Notes: generated by a model from the letters alone, not told the origin. A stretch of 64,000 nucleotides of DNA from Aminobacter carboxidus (GCF_014863355.1 NZ_JACZEP010000001.1:682001-746000); one strand, 5' to 3'; counted from the stretch's first letter, positions 55,185 to 64,000 are shown. Made by a program: numbers and translations.

Positions 55185-57029
55185 CTACCTGCGGCCGAAC
55201 AGCTTTTCGATGTCGGCGAGCTTGAGCTCGATGTAGGTCGGACGCCCGTGGTTGCAGGTGCCCGATCCCGGCGTCGCCTCCATCTGGCGCAGCAGCGCGT
55301 TCATCTCCTCCGGCCGCAGTCGGCGCCCCGACCGCACCGAGCCGTGGCAGGCCATCGTTGCGGCAATGGCATGCAGCCGCTCCTTCAGCGTATCAGCGGT
55401 GTCGCTGTCGGCGATCTCGTCGGCGAGATCGCGCACCAGCTGGGTGACGTCGGTTTCACCAAGCATGGCGGGCGTTTCGCGCACGGCGACAGCGCCGGGG
55501 CCGAAACGCTCGACACCAAGGCCGAAGCGGGCCAGCGTCTCCGAATGCAGCGCCAGCCGTTCGGCGTCTTCTTCGGGCATATCGACGATTTCGGGCAGCA
55601 AAAGCATCTGCGAGGGGATCGGGCGCGAATGCAGCGCGTTTTTCAACGCCTCATAGACAAGGCGCTCATGGGCGGCGTGCTGGTCGACGATGACGAGCGA
55701 GTCGCTGGTCTGGGCGACGATGTAGTTTTCATGCACCTGTGCCCGGGCGGCACCCAGTTCGGTCCGCAGCAGCGCTTCAACCACCTCAGCCTGGCCGGCG
55801 CGGGCATCGGCGCTGTGCAGCGGTCCGGTGTCAAAGCTCGCCTGTGCTGCCTCGGCAAAGCCCGTGTCGAGCGGCCGGAATGGCGATCGTTGCGGATCGT
55901 AACTGGCCGAGGTGGCGGCACGGAAATCCGGATTGTAGGCGCGATGGCCATTGGCCGGGCCGGGGTGGCCGTAGCTTGTCGGCCCCGGCCGGAACGCCCC
56001 CATCATCGCCTGCGTCCCTGTCGTCGCCGGCCGGATGCCGGCATTGGCCAGTGCCTGGCGGATGGCGCCAACGATCAGACCGCGCACCAGGCCGGGGTCG
56101 CGGAAGCGCACGTCGGCCTTGGCCGGATGCACGTTGACGTCGACATAGGCCGGGTCGAGCGTCAGGAACAGCACTGTTACCGCATGGCGGTCGCGCGGCA
56201 GGACGTCGGCATAGGCGCCACGGATCGCCGAGGCGATCAGCTTGTCGCGCACCGGCCGGCCGTTGACATAGGCATATTGCTGCAGCGCATTGCCTCTGGT
56301 GTAGGAAGGGATCGAGACATGGCCTTCGAGCCGAACGCTCTCCCGCGCCGCATCGATGGTGATCGAATTGTCAGGAAAATCGGTGCCCATCACCTGGGCG
56401 ATGCGGGCGAGCCTGCCTTCGACGTCGTTTGAGGTCGCCGGCAGCTCCAGCGTCGAGCGGTCGGTGCCCGAAAGCGTGAACCGCACGGCGGGGAAGGCAA
56501 TCGCGATGCGCTTGACCGTGTCGGCGATTGCCGTTGCCTCGGCGCGCTCGGTCTTCATGAACTTGAGCCGGGCAGGCGTGGCGAAGAACAGGTCGCGCAC
56601 CTCGACGGTGGTGCCGCGGTTGCTCGGCGCCGGCCGCACGGCCGAGACACGGCCGCCCTCGACCGAGATCTCGGCGCCGCTGTCGGCAGCCTTCGTGCGC
56701 GAGCGGATGGCGAGCTTCGACACCGAGCCGATCGACGGCAAGGCCTCGCCGCGGAAACCGAGCGAGCGAATGTCGAGGATATCTTCGCCGAGCTTTGAGG
56801 TGCAATGGCGTGAGATCGCCAACGAAAGCTCGTCTTCGGGCATGCCCGAACCGTCGTCGACAACGCGGATCAGGTTGAGCCCGCCGCCTGATGTCGCCAC
56901 CTCGATGCGCGAGGCCCCGGCGTCGAGTGCATTCTCGACCAGTTCCTTGACCACGCTGGCGGGTCTTTCGACGACCTCGCCTGCGGCGATCTGGTTGATC
57001 ATCGTTTCGGATAGCTGGCGAATGGGCAT
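55185..57029 (-). CDS. mutL: DNA mismatch repair protein MutL
   Basis: The 614-residue GHKL ATPase has [30 protein letters not shown] and DDGSGMP at the N-terminus and [14 protein letters not shown]. The C-terminal domain has [12 protein letters not shown], the DQHA-x2-E-x4-E endonuclease motif found in MutL of organisms without MutH. It therefore probably nicks DNA itself. ATG 57029 is preferred; a longer frame to 57080 adds 17 low-quality residues. Confidence 0.96.
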   Translation of the reverse strand: MPIRQLSETMINQIAAGEVVERPASVVKELVENALDAGASRIEVATSGGGLNLIRVVDDGSGMPEDELSLAISRHCTSKLGEDILDIRSLGFRGEALPSIGSVSKLAIRSRTKAADSGAEISVEGGRVSAVRPAPSNRGTTVEVRDLFFATPARLKFMKTERAEATAIADTVKRIAIAFPAVRFTLSGTDRSTLELPATSNDVEGRLARIAQVMGTDFPDNSITIDAARESVRLEGHVSIPSYTRGNALQQYAYVNGRPVRDKLIASAIRGAYADVLPRDRHAVTVLFLTLDPAYVDVNVHPAKADVRFRDPGLVRGLIVGAIRQALANAGIRPATTGTQAMMGAFRPGPTSYGHPGPANGHRAYNPDFRAATSASYDPQRSPFRPLDTGFAEAAQASFDTGPLHSADARAGQAEVVEALLRTELGAARAQVHENYIVAQTSDSLVIVDQHAAHERLVYEALKNALHSRPIPSQMLLLPEIVDMPEEDAERLALHSETLARFGLGVERFGPGAVAVRETPAMLGETDVTQLVRDLADEIADSDTADTLKERLHAIAATMACHGSVRSGRRLRPEEMNALLRQMEATPGSGTCNHGRPTYIELKLADIEKLFGRR

Positions 57030-57116
57030 GGCAAGACTATAGCGGGATTCGGTCGTGGCGGGACAGCGGTGGAGACGCAATATCGGTGGGAAATCGTGGC
57101 ATGTCGCGACCGGTCG

Positions 57117-58019
57117 TCAGCTCTGTGTCGCCAGCCAGTCGCGCACCTTCTCTGCACTTTCGTTCAGCGCGCGGTTCCTTGGCCACGCCACGTGGAAACC
57201 CTTGTTGGTCGTCATCACGTGATCGGAAAGCCTGACCAAAAGCCCAGCCGATATCAGCCGGTCGGTGAGATGGCGCCAGCCCAGCGCGATTCCCTGGCCC
57301 TCCATGACAGCCTGGATGACCAGCACGTAGTCGTTGATGACCAGCCCACGCTTGGCGACAGCACCGTTGAGCCCCGCCGACTGGAACCACTCGTTCCACG
57401 TCGCCGCCGGACGATAGGGTTCTTCGAGATGGATCAGGTGATGCAGGGTCATTTCCGCCGGTGTAGACGGTGTGCCGGCGCGTGAGAGATAGGCTGGCCC
57501 GGCGACCGGATAAATCTCTTCGCTGGCGATGGGCAAAAGTTCATAATCCGGCCAGTCGGCGGCGTCGCCGCCGCGAATGCCCAACGGGATGCCTTCTGCC
57601 ACCAGGTCGAGATCGCGATCGGCGGTCTGGATACGCAGGTCGATGCCGGGCAGGTCATCGCGGAATTTCTGCAGGCGCGGCATCATCCAGAACGAGGCAA
57701 AGGCGGTGGAGGCCGACAACGTGACGTGCATGCCGCCCGCCCGTGCCCTGAGTTCCTCCGCCGACTTGCGGATATGCGACAGGCCGAGCGTGACATCGGC
57801 ATGGAAACGCTCGCCGGCTTCCGTCAGCAGCACCTGCCGGTGGCGGCGCTGGAACAGCTTGGCGCCGAACTGATCCTCAAGTCCCCGGATCGCGTAGGAA
57901 ACGGCGGCCTGGGTCATGCCGAGCTCGCGGCCGGCTGCAGTGAAGCTCGCCAGCCGGCCGGCGGCTTCGAAGACGATCAGGCTGCCGGCGGAGGGCAGCA
58001 GGTGGCGCAAGCTTTGCAT
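57117..58019 (-). CDS. LysR-family regulator (GcvA-like) of the MttB-family gene
   Basis: The 300-residue LysR protein has HTH FEAAGRLASFTAAGRELGMTQAAVSYAIRGLEDQFGAKLF and a GcvA-like effector domain (SASTAFASFWMMPRLQKFRDDLPG). It is divergent from the MttB-family gene across 91 bases. A perfect 10-base inverted repeat with T-N11-A covers its own start codon. The likely signal is the methylated amine handled by the neighbouring enzymes. Confidence 0.9.
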   Translation of the reverse strand: MQSLRHLLPSAGSLIVFEAAGRLASFTAAGRELGMTQAAVSYAIRGLEDQFGAKLFQRRHRQVLLTEAGERFHADVTLGLSHIRKSAEELRARAGGMHVTLSASTAFASFWMMPRLQKFRDDLPGIDLRIQTADRDLDLVAEGIPLGIRGGDAADWPDYELLPIASEEIYPVAGPAYLSRAGTPSTPAEMTLHHLIHLEEPYRPAATWNEWFQSAGLNGAVAKRGLVINDYVLVIQAVMEGQGIALGWRHLTDRLISAGLLVRLSDHVMTTNKGFHVAWPRNRALNESAEKVRDWLATQS

Positions 58020-58037
58020 AAGTCATGCTTATGCAAA
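58013..58037. promoter_or_regulatory. Perfect LysR-type operator between lysR and the MttB-family gene
   Basis: TTTGCATAAG (58013-58022) and CTTATGCAAA (58028-58037) form a perfect 10-base inverted repeat around TCATG. T58019-N11-A58031 matches the LysR consensus. The lysR ATG (58019-58017) lies inside the left arm, so binding would block its own start and may activate the divergent gene. Confidence 0.75.
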
Positions 58038-58110
58038 TGATGAGGATTTTCAAGCGTCACAGCGCGCGATCCAAAGGCTAGCTTCATGTCAGAGCGATCT
58101 GGAGCCAGAC

Positions 58111-59676
58111 ATGAGCGTTGCCACAGCCGAAACCCCGAGCGAGCCCGCCAAGCGCCGCGAGCGCGGCGGCCGCAATGCCCGCCGGGAGCAGCGCTCGCAT
58201 GGTCCCGAGGCGCATGGCCGGCCCTACATCGTCAGGAATATCCCGACATATGACATACTGTCGGAGGAGAACCTGGTCCGCATCGAACAGACAGCCGACC
58301 GTATCCTCGCCGAAATCGGCATCGAGTTCCGTGACGACCTTGTGGCGCTCGACCATTGGCGGCGGGCAGGGGCCAAGGTCGAGGGCGTGTTGGTCAAATT
58401 CGAGCCTGGCCTTTTGCGCGAAGTGCTGAAGACAGCGCCGGCGACCTTCACCCAGCATGCGCGCAACCCTGAACGTTCGGTCGAGATCGGCGGCAAGAGC
58501 GTGGTGTTTTCACCGGCCTATGGCTCGCCCTTCGTCATGGACCTCGACAAAGGCCGCCGCTACGGCACCATCGAGGACTTTCGCAACTTCGTGAAGCTGG
58601 CGCAGTCATCGCCCTGGCTGCATCATTCCGGCGGCACCATCTGCGAGCCGGTCGACGTGCCTGTGAACAAGCGCCACCTCGACATGGTCTACAGCCACAT
58701 CCGCTATTCCGACCGTGCCTTCATGGGCTCGGTGACGTCGGAAGGCCGGGCGGAAGAGTCGATCGACATGGCGCGCATCGTCTTCGGCGACCAGTTCGCC
58801 GACCAAAACTGCGTCATCCTCGGCAACGTCAACGTCAACTCGCCGCTGGTCTGGGACGCGACCATGACCACCGCGCTGCGTGCCTATGCCCGCGCCAACC
58901 AGGCGGCGGTGATCGTGCCTTTCATCCTCGGCGGCGCCATGGGCCCTGTGACCAATGCCGGCGCCATCGCCCAGTCGCTGGCCGAGACCATGGCCGGCTG
59001 CGCCTTGACCCAGCTCGAACGGCCCGGCGCGCCTGTCATCTTCGGCAATTTCCTGTCGTCCATGTCGCTCCGCTCTGGCTCGCCGACCTTCGGCACACCG
59101 GAACCGGCGATCGGCTCGATGGTCATCGGGCAACTGGCGCGCCGGCTCAATCTGCCGCTGCGCTGCTCCGGCAATTTCACCACCTCCAAGCTGCCCGACG
59201 CCCACGCCATGAACGAGGGCACCATGTCGATGCTGGCCGCCGTCCACTGCGGTGCCAACTTCATCCTGCACTCCGCCGGCTTCCTCGACGGGCTTTTGTC
59301 CATGTCCTACGAGAAGTTCGTCATGGACGCCGATTTCTGCGGCGCGCTGCACACCTATCTCGACGGCGTCAAGATCGACGACAACCAGCTGGCGCTCGGC
59401 GCCTTCAAGGAAGTCGGCCCCGGCAACCACTTCTTCGGCTGCGCCCACACGATGCAGAACTACGAGACGGCTTTCTGGGATTCGGCCATCGCCGACAACG
59501 AGCCTTACGAGAAATGGCAGGCCGCAGGCTCGGTCGATGCCGCCACTCGCGCCAACGGGCGCTGGAAGACGATGCTCGCCGAATATCAGGCGCCGCCGCT
59601 CGATGAAGGCATCGACGAGGCGCTGCAGGACTTCATGACGCGGAGGAAGGCGTCGATGGAAGACGCCTGGTATTGA
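58111..59676 (+). CDS. MttB-family (trimethylamine methyltransferase-like) protein, non-pyrrolysine
   Basis: The 521-residue protein belongs to the MttB superfamily: LSEENLVRIEQTADRILAEIGIEF, FSPAYGSPFVMDLDKGRRYGTIEDF and LHHSGGTICEPVDVP. Methanogen MttB uses pyrrolysine, encoded by an in-frame TAG; here the frame is continuous without TAG, as in the betaine-using MtgB/MtpB type. Such enzymes move a methyl group from a quaternary amine to a corrinoid protein. No corrinoid protein gene is nearby. Start ATG 58111 follows GGAG. A very basic, Arg-rich leader occupies residues 13-40. Confidence 0.9.
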   Translation: MSVATAETPSEPAKRRERGGRNARREQRSHGPEAHGRPYIVRNIPTYDILSEENLVRIEQTADRILAEIGIEFRDDLVALDHWRRAGAKVEGVLVKFEPGLLREVLKTAPATFTQHARNPERSVEIGGKSVVFSPAYGSPFVMDLDKGRRYGTIEDFRNFVKLAQSSPWLHHSGGTICEPVDVPVNKRHLDMVYSHIRYSDRAFMGSVTSEGRAEESIDMARIVFGDQFADQNCVILGNVNVNSPLVWDATMTTALRAYARANQAAVIVPFILGGAMGPVTNAGAIAQSLAETMAGCALTQLERPGAPVIFGNFLSSMSLRSGSPTFGTPEPAIGSMVIGQLARRLNLPLRCSGNFTTSKLPDAHAMNEGTMSMLAAVHCGANFILHSAGFLDGLLSMSYEKFVMDADFCGALHTYLDGVKIDDNQLALGAFKEVGPGNHFFGCAHTMQNYETAFWDSAIADNEPYEKWQAAGSVDAATRANGRWKTMLAEYQAPPLDEGIDEALQDFMTRRKASMEDAWY

Positions 59677-59688
59677 GGGCCGCAGCCT

Positions 59689-60561
59689 ATGCAGGACACG
59701 GCCTTCGATCCCCTCGCTGCTCTGAAAACCTACCACGCGGCAATCGACGTGCTCGACTTCGCCGCCATCGAAGCCTGCTTCGCGCCTGCTGCCTGTTATG
59801 TCTCCGATGGTGTCGGTGCAACCGTTGTCGGCCGCGAGGCGATCTTGGCGGCATTTCGGAGCTATTTCGCCTGCTATGGCGACCAGGTCTCCAAGGACGA
59901 GCAGGTGGCGGCATTGTCACAGCGCTCCGCCTGGGCGCGCTGGCGGCTCGAGGCGACGCATGCCGTCACCGGCGCTCGCCTCCTCAGGTCGGGCGAGGAG
60001 ACAGTGTTTTTCGACGCCGACGGCAGGATCATGCGCGTCGAGGTGAAAGATGACGTTAGCACGGCAAGGCAGCGGTCGATGATGCGTGCTATTGAGGCCA
60101 GCCAACCCAACGCCGAGGCCGCCATGAAAGCTGCTTTTGCAACTGCCATCCTGCCCTTGCTGGTCACCCCGGCACTTGCCGGCACTGCCGTCGAGGCGGT
60201 CAAGCCGTTTTATGACCATGTCGGGCTCGAACTCGATCCGGCCGAACGCGGCCGCTTCGTCGATCCGGCCAAGGCGGTGCTTGACGCGCGCGACCAGCTT
60301 GAGAAATCGGAGCAGGGTGACTGCCTTGATGCCAACATGCCGCTTGACAGTGCTGTCTACGACAAGGCCGAGCTCGACAAGAGCCTGAAGATCATCGGGT
60401 CCGAAACAGGCGACTCAGCAATCGTGGTCGCTGCCTTCACGGCGGCGGGCGAGCCGCATCGCATGCAGTGGAAACTGAAGAAGGTCGATGGCGAATGGAA
60501 GGTCGCCGACCTGTTGTCGGTGACCAACGAATGGGCGCTCAGCCAGTATCAATGCCAGTGA
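59689..60561 (+). CDS. SnoaL-like domain fused to a secreted-type domain
   Basis: The 290-residue open frame joins two parts. Residues 1-130 (MQDTAFDPLAALKTYHAAID, IEACFAPAACYVSDGVG) look like a SnoaL/NTF2-type domain. At residue 146 an internal ATG (60124) starts a clean signal peptide, MKAAFATAILPLLVTPALAG, followed by a ~125-residue domain (FYDHVGLELDPAERGRFVDPA, KKVDGEWKVADLLSV). No stop separates them. This is either a fusion or two genes, with the second started inside. It follows the MttB-family gene by 12 bases. Function unknown. Confidence 0.7.
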   Translation: MQDTAFDPLAALKTYHAAIDVLDFAAIEACFAPAACYVSDGVGATVVGREAILAAFRSYFACYGDQVSKDEQVAALSQRSAWARWRLEATHAVTGARLLRSGEETVFFDADGRIMRVEVKDDVSTARQRSMMRAIEASQPNAEAAMKAAFATAILPLLVTPALAGTAVEAVKPFYDHVGLELDPAERGRFVDPAKAVLDARDQLEKSEQGDCLDANMPLDSAVYDKAELDKSLKIIGSETGDSAIVVAAFTAAGEPHRMQWKLKKVDGEWKVADLLSVTNEWALSQYQCQ

Positions 60562-60584
60562 GCGCCCAGACCAGTTCGATGCGT

Positions 60585-61046
60585 TCAGCCGCGTCCGCGA
60601 TAGGGCGCAACACCCGTTTCGGGCAGCCACACGCCCTCCGGCGGCTTGCCGGTCTGCCAGAACACGTCAATCGGGATGCCGCCGCGCGGATACCAGTAGC
60701 CGGCGATGCGCAGCCACAAAGGCTTGGTCGCAGCAACGACGCGGCGGCCGATCATGACCGTGCAATCCTCGTGAAAGGCGCCGTGGTTGCGGAACGAGAC
60801 CATGAACAGCTTCAGCGACTTGGATTCGACCAAAAGCTTGTCTGGGGCGTAGTCGATGACGATGTGGGCGAAATCCGGCTGGCCGGTCACCGGGCACAGC
60901 GAGGTGAATTCCGGGCAGGTGAAGCGTACGATGGCGGGCGGGCCGCCGATGCGGTCATAAGGCACGGTTTCGAGCACCGCGGTCTCGGGCGACGCCGGCG
61001 TCTGAACATGGGTTCCAAGCTGGGTGAGGGTGTCGGTGATGGTCAT
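60585..61046 (-). CDS. queF: NADPH-dependent 7-cyano-7-deazaguanine reductase
   Basis: The 153-residue unimodular QueF reduces preQ0 to preQ1 in queuosine synthesis. The catalytic Cys51 lies in [14 protein letters not shown] with Asp58, and the QueF motif [22 protein letters not shown] is complete. It is transcribed opposite to its neighbours and ends 23 bases from the SnoaL-like fusion ORF. I see no preQ1 riboswitch ahead of it. Confidence 0.95.
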   Translation of the reverse strand: MTITDTLTQLGTHVQTPASPETAVLETVPYDRIGGPPAIVRFTCPEFTSLCPVTGQPDFAHIVIDYAPDKLLVESKSLKLFMVSFRNHGAFHEDCTVMIGRRVVAATKPLWLRIAGYWYPRGGIPIDVFWQTGKPPEGVWLPETGVAPYRGRG

Positions 61047-61159
61047 TGGGTGGCTCTTCTGAAGTGGCCTGGCTCATTGCCGGGACAGTGGCATGCGCCA
61101 GACTGCCTGGGTCAGATTTTCGAGTGGCGTGTATTAGCGCCTGACAATGCGGGAAGGCA

Positions 61160-63205
61160 ATGACCAGCAACGATCCGCTTCTCCAGCCCTACCAGCTCAA
61201 GCATCTGCGGCTCAAGAACCGCATCATGTCGACGAGCCATGAGCCGGCCTATTCCGAGGACGGCATGCCCAAGGAGCGCTACCGGCTCTACCATGCCGAG
61301 AAGGCCAGGGGTGGCATGGCTCTGACCATGACCGCTGGTTCGGCCATCGTCTCGCGCGACAGTCCGGCTGCCTTCGGCAACCTGCATGCCTATGACGATG
61401 CCATCGTGCCTTACATGGCCGAGCTTGCCGACGCCTGTCACGAGCACGACTGCAAGGTGATGATCCAACTCACCCATCTCGGCAGGCGCACCGCCTGGAA
61501 CAAGGCCGACTGGCTGCCGGTGCTCAGCGCCTCGCCGGTGCGCGAGGCGGCCCACCGCACATTTCCCAAGGCCGCCGAGGACTGGGACCTCGACCGCATC
61601 GTCGCCGACTATGCCTCCGCCGCCCAACGCATGCAGGCGGCCGGGCTCGACGGACTGGAATTCGAGGCCTACGGCCATCTGCTCGACGGCTTCTGGTCGC
61701 CGGCGACAAACCACCGCGACGACTGTTATGGCGGTTCCCTCGACAATCGCCTGCGCTTCACCTGGCGGGTGATTGATGCGGTGCGCTCGGCCGTCGGGCC
61801 GGATTTCCTTGTCGGCATCCGCATGGTCGCCGACGAGGACATGGACAAGGGTCTTACGCGCGACGAGGGCGTTGAGATCGCCCAGCGGCTGGCTTCGTCA
61901 GGAAAATTCGACTTCCTCAACATCATCCGCGGCCATATCGACACCGATGCGGCCTTGACCGGCGTGATCCCTATTCATGGTATGGCCTCTGCGCCGCATC
62001 TCGATTTCGCCGGCGAGGTGAGGGCCGCGACGAAGTTCCCGGTGTTCCACGCCGCGCGTATTTCCGACGTTGCCACCGCTCGCCATGCGATTTCGGCTGG
62101 CAAGCTCGACATGGTCGGCATGACACGCGCCCATATCGCCGATCCGCACATCACCGCCAAGGTAATGGCAGGCGAAGAGCACCGGATCAGGCCCTGCGTC
62201 GGCGCCACCTACTGCCTCGACCGCATCTATGAGGGCGGCGGCGCGCTCTGCATCCACAATGCCGCCACCGGCCGCGAGGCGACGATCCCGCATGTCATTT
62301 CCCGCACCGACGGGCCGCTGCGCAGAACCGTCGTGGTCGGCGCCGGCGCTGCCGGGCTGGAGGCGGCACGGGTCCTTGGCGAGCGCGGCCACAAGGTGAC
62401 CGTCCTTGAAGCCGCGAGCCAGGCCGGCGGGCAGGTGCGGCTTGCCGCCCAGAACCCGCGCCGGCGCGAGCTGATCGGCATCGTCGACTGGCGCCTCGCC
62501 GAGCTGGAGCGCCTCGGCGTCGAAATCCGCTACGACATCTGGGCAGGAAGCGACGACGTGCTGGCGCTCGATCCCGACGCAGTGGTGATCGCGACCGGCG
62601 GCCTGCCGCAGAACCCGCCGCTCGATGCCGGCGGCGAGCTTGTGACATCGAGCTGGGACATCATCGCCGGCAGTGTCAAACCGGCGGAAAACGTGCTGCT
62701 TTACGATGACAATGGTGGCCATCAGGGCATGACCGCGGCCGAACTGATCGGCAAGGCCGGCGCGAAACTCGAGCTGTTGACGCCTGAGCGCTTCTTCGCG
62801 CCGGAGATCGGCGGCATGAACCATGTGCCTTACATGGAGGCTTTTCATCGCAACGGCGTGAAGATCACCATCAACACGCGGCTGCAACAGGTCCGGCGCG
62901 ACGGCAACCAGTTGGTGGCGACGCTGTCGTCCGACTTCGCCAAGGGCTGGAGCGAGGAGCGCCGGATCGACCAGATCGTCGTCGAGCATGGCACGCTGCC
63001 GCTCGACGAGCTTTATGTCGAGTTGAAGCCGCTGTCGAAGAACGTTGGCGCCATCGACTACGAGCGCCTGATCCATGGCGGCGACATTTTTCCAGACAAG
63101 AACCCGGACGGCCGATTCCTGCTGCTGCGAATCGGCGATGCCGTGCAGGCACGCAACATCCACGCCGCCATCTATGACGGCATCCGCTTCGGCCTCAGGA
63201 TCTGA
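61160..63205 (+). CDS. NADH:flavin oxidoreductase, trimethylamine/N-methylproline demethylase-like
   Basis: The 681-residue protein has an old-yellow-enzyme TIM barrel (residues 1-370; GLDGLEFEAYGHLLDGFWSPATNHRDDCYGGS) and a C-terminal Rossmann domain (VVVGAGAAGLEAARVLGERGHKV). It resembles trimethylamine dehydrogenase, DgcA and StcD, which demethylate tertiary amines such as dimethylglycine or N-methylproline. The Fe-S motif is C346-x5-C352-x11-C364 with Ala349 where TMADH has a Cys. ATG follows GGGAAGG. The 3' end overlaps the next LysR gene by 11 bases. Substrate not proven. Confidence 0.88.
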   Translation: MTSNDPLLQPYQLKHLRLKNRIMSTSHEPAYSEDGMPKERYRLYHAEKARGGMALTMTAGSAIVSRDSPAAFGNLHAYDDAIVPYMAELADACHEHDCKVMIQLTHLGRRTAWNKADWLPVLSASPVREAAHRTFPKAAEDWDLDRIVADYASAAQRMQAAGLDGLEFEAYGHLLDGFWSPATNHRDDCYGGSLDNRLRFTWRVIDAVRSAVGPDFLVGIRMVADEDMDKGLTRDEGVEIAQRLASSGKFDFLNIIRGHIDTDAALTGVIPIHGMASAPHLDFAGEVRAATKFPVFHAARISDVATARHAISAGKLDMVGMTRAHIADPHITAKVMAGEEHRIRPCVGATYCLDRIYEGGGALCIHNAATGREATIPHVISRTDGPLRRTVVVGAGAAGLEAARVLGERGHKVTVLEAASQAGGQVRLAAQNPRRRELIGIVDWRLAELERLGVEIRYDIWAGSDDVLALDPDAVVIATGGLPQNPPLDAGGELVTSSWDIIAGSVKPAENVLLYDDNGGHQGMTAAELIGKAGAKLELLTPERFFAPEIGGMNHVPYMEAFHRNGVKITINTRLQQVRRDGNQLVATLSSDFAKGWSEERRIDQIVVEHGTLPLDELYVELKPLSKNVGAIDYERLIHGGDIFPDKNPDGRFLLLRIGDAVQARNIHAAIYDGIRFGLRI

Positions 63206-64000
63206 CCGGCTGGGCCTCTGAAGTCAGCCAGCGGACGAATTCGCGAAGGCCCGGGCGATCCTCGCTGCCGGGGCGGAAAGCGAGCCGGTAGGGCACTTCG
63301 CCAGCGAGGCGGTTGGGCGAAGCCATGACCAGTCTGCCTGAAGCGAGTTCGCGCTCGGCCAGCACTTCCGGCACCAGGGCGACGCCGAGGCCGGCGACCG
63401 CGGCCTCGACGACCATCGAGAATTGTTCGAAGCGGTGGCCGCGCAATGTGGTGCGCGGGTCGATGCCGGCTGCCTGAAACCACTGCAGCCACAGCGTCGG
63501 TCGGGTCGACTGCTGCAAAAGGGGCAGGGCTGCAAGCTCGGCATCGTCGAGCGCGGCGCGTCCGTCGAGCAGGGTCGGTGAAGCCACGACGACGAGTTCC
63601 TCGTCGAACAGGCGCACGACACCCGGCTGTCCCGGCTCCGCCGGGCCGCGCTGGATCGCGGCGTCGAAGGGTTCCGTCTCGAGGTCGACCATCTCGAGCC
63701 TGACCGCAAGGTCGATGGCGACCTGTTGGTGGGCGGCGTGGAAGCCGGCAAGCCTGGGGATCAGCCAGCGGTCGGCCAGCGTCGGCAGCACAGCGATGCT
63801 CAGCACGTCGGACTGGCCGCCGAAGGCCATGGTGCGTACCGCTGCCTGGTGCAGGGCGTCGAGGATGGTTTCGGCATCGCGGGCGAAGCGTCGGCCGGCG
63901 TCGGACAGCGCCAGCCGCTGTCTTACCCGGTGGAACAGCGCCACGCCGAGTCGGTCCTCCAGTTGGCCGATCGAGCGGCTAACCGAGCTCTGCGTCAGGC
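63195..64000 (-). CDS. LysR-family regulator, 5' end cut by window
   Basis: The frame stays open from the stop at 63195 to the right edge, and the last codons read LTQSSVSRSIGQLEDRLGVALFHRV, part of the LysR HTH. A GTG at 63944 is therefore internal, not the start. The effector domain (SIAVLPTLADRWLIPRLAGFHAAHQ) is intact. It is convergent with the flavoprotein gene; its regulatory target may lie outside the window. Confidence 0.88.
   Translation of the reverse strand, partial: LTQSSVSRSIGQLEDRLGVALFHRVRQRLALSDAGRRFARDAETILDALHQAAVRTMAFGGQSDVLSIAVLPTLADRWLIPRLAGFHAAHQQVAIDLAVRLEMVDLETEPFDAAIQRGPAEPGQPGVVRLFDEELVVVASPTLLDGRAALDDAELAALPLLQQSTRPTLWLQWFQAAGIDPRTTLRGHRFEQFSMVVEAAVAGLGVALVPEVLAERELASGRLVMASPNRLAGEVPYRLAFRPGSEDRPGLREFVRWLTSEAQPVRS

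Noticed and set aside
58111..59676. Pyrrolysine-containing trimethylamine methyltransferase
   Set aside because: The reading frame is continuous with no in-frame TAG, so the protein belongs to the non-pyrrolysine branch.
61047..61159. preQ1 riboswitch in front of queF
   Set aside because: The 113 bases upstream show no recognisable preQ1 aptamer sequence or fold by eye.

Overview
The window looks like core chromosome of a GC-rich alphaproteobacterium of the order Hyphomicrobiales (Rhizobiales), most likely the Mesorhizobium/Aminobacter group. The reasons are the complete aapJQMP amino-acid permease operon, complex I accessory proteins of the NDUFS4 and NDUFS6 type, a CIRCE-controlled groESL operon, a Kdo/lipid A cluster with DUF4170 and DUF374 genes, and six copies of an intergenic palindrome with GCAATTCC/GGAATTGC ends that I associate with this group. 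I see no rRNA, IS element, prophage, CRISPR array or plasmid-type gene. Genus assignment is inference.

Layout. 1-2.1 kb: tail of an ANTAR regulator, an XRE-cupin regulator, tRNA-Pro(TGG), an NDUFS4-like gene and tRNA-Arg(TCT). 2.2-4.9 kb: cupin protein, cystathionine beta-lyase and a divergent PAP2 phosphatase. 5.2-9.5 kb: aapJQMP, ended by a clear terminator. 9.5-11.7 kb: DUF2459 protein, FAD monooxygenase and CHCC zinc-finger protein. 11.8-15.6 kb: coupled ppk-ppx. 15.6-22 kb: two DoxX proteins, fumC, csbD, a patatin lipoprotein and a MATE exporter. 22-25 kb: groESL with CIRCE, then a DsbA-like protein. 25.3-28.6 kb: MarR-HlyD-DHA2 efflux operon. 28.6-34.5 kb: TadG-like vWA protein, HAD protein with ribF, HdeD and MipA proteins. 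34.7-41.4 kb: ileS, a lipoprotein, tadA, and a 23S rRNA pseudouridine synthase with long low-complexity tails. 41.4-57 kb: rsmD, an M16 peptidase pair, patatin, MATE exporter, pmbA, cysQ, DUF4170, DUF374, waaA, lpxK, DUF2093, a LysR/EamA pair and mutL. 57.1-64 kb: an accessory-looking locus with LysR, an MttB-family methyltransferase, a SnoaL-like/secreted fusion ORF, queF, a trimethylamine-dehydrogenase-like flavoprotein and a truncated LysR gene.

How the genes work together. Many neighbours are translationally coupled by ATGA or TGATG overlaps: ppk-ppx, marR-hlyD, rluB-rsmD, M16-M16-patatin, and DUF4170-DUF374-waaA. The envelope block makes and decorates Kdo2-lipid A. The 57-64 kb locus is the best candidate for something not fully described: it combines a non-pyrrolysine MttB-family protein with an N-methyl demethylase-like flavoprotein, which would suit stepwise demethylation of a betaine-type compound.

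The most useful non-gene observations are T-N11-A inverted repeats lying on the start codons of both complete LysR genes, a probable CTG start for lpxK, a duplicated groEL 3' end flanking a small palindrome, a 3 x 20 bp tandem repeat between csbD and the patatin gene, and three copies of the genomic palindrome at an exact 55 bp period. No wholly new defence or mobile system was found.
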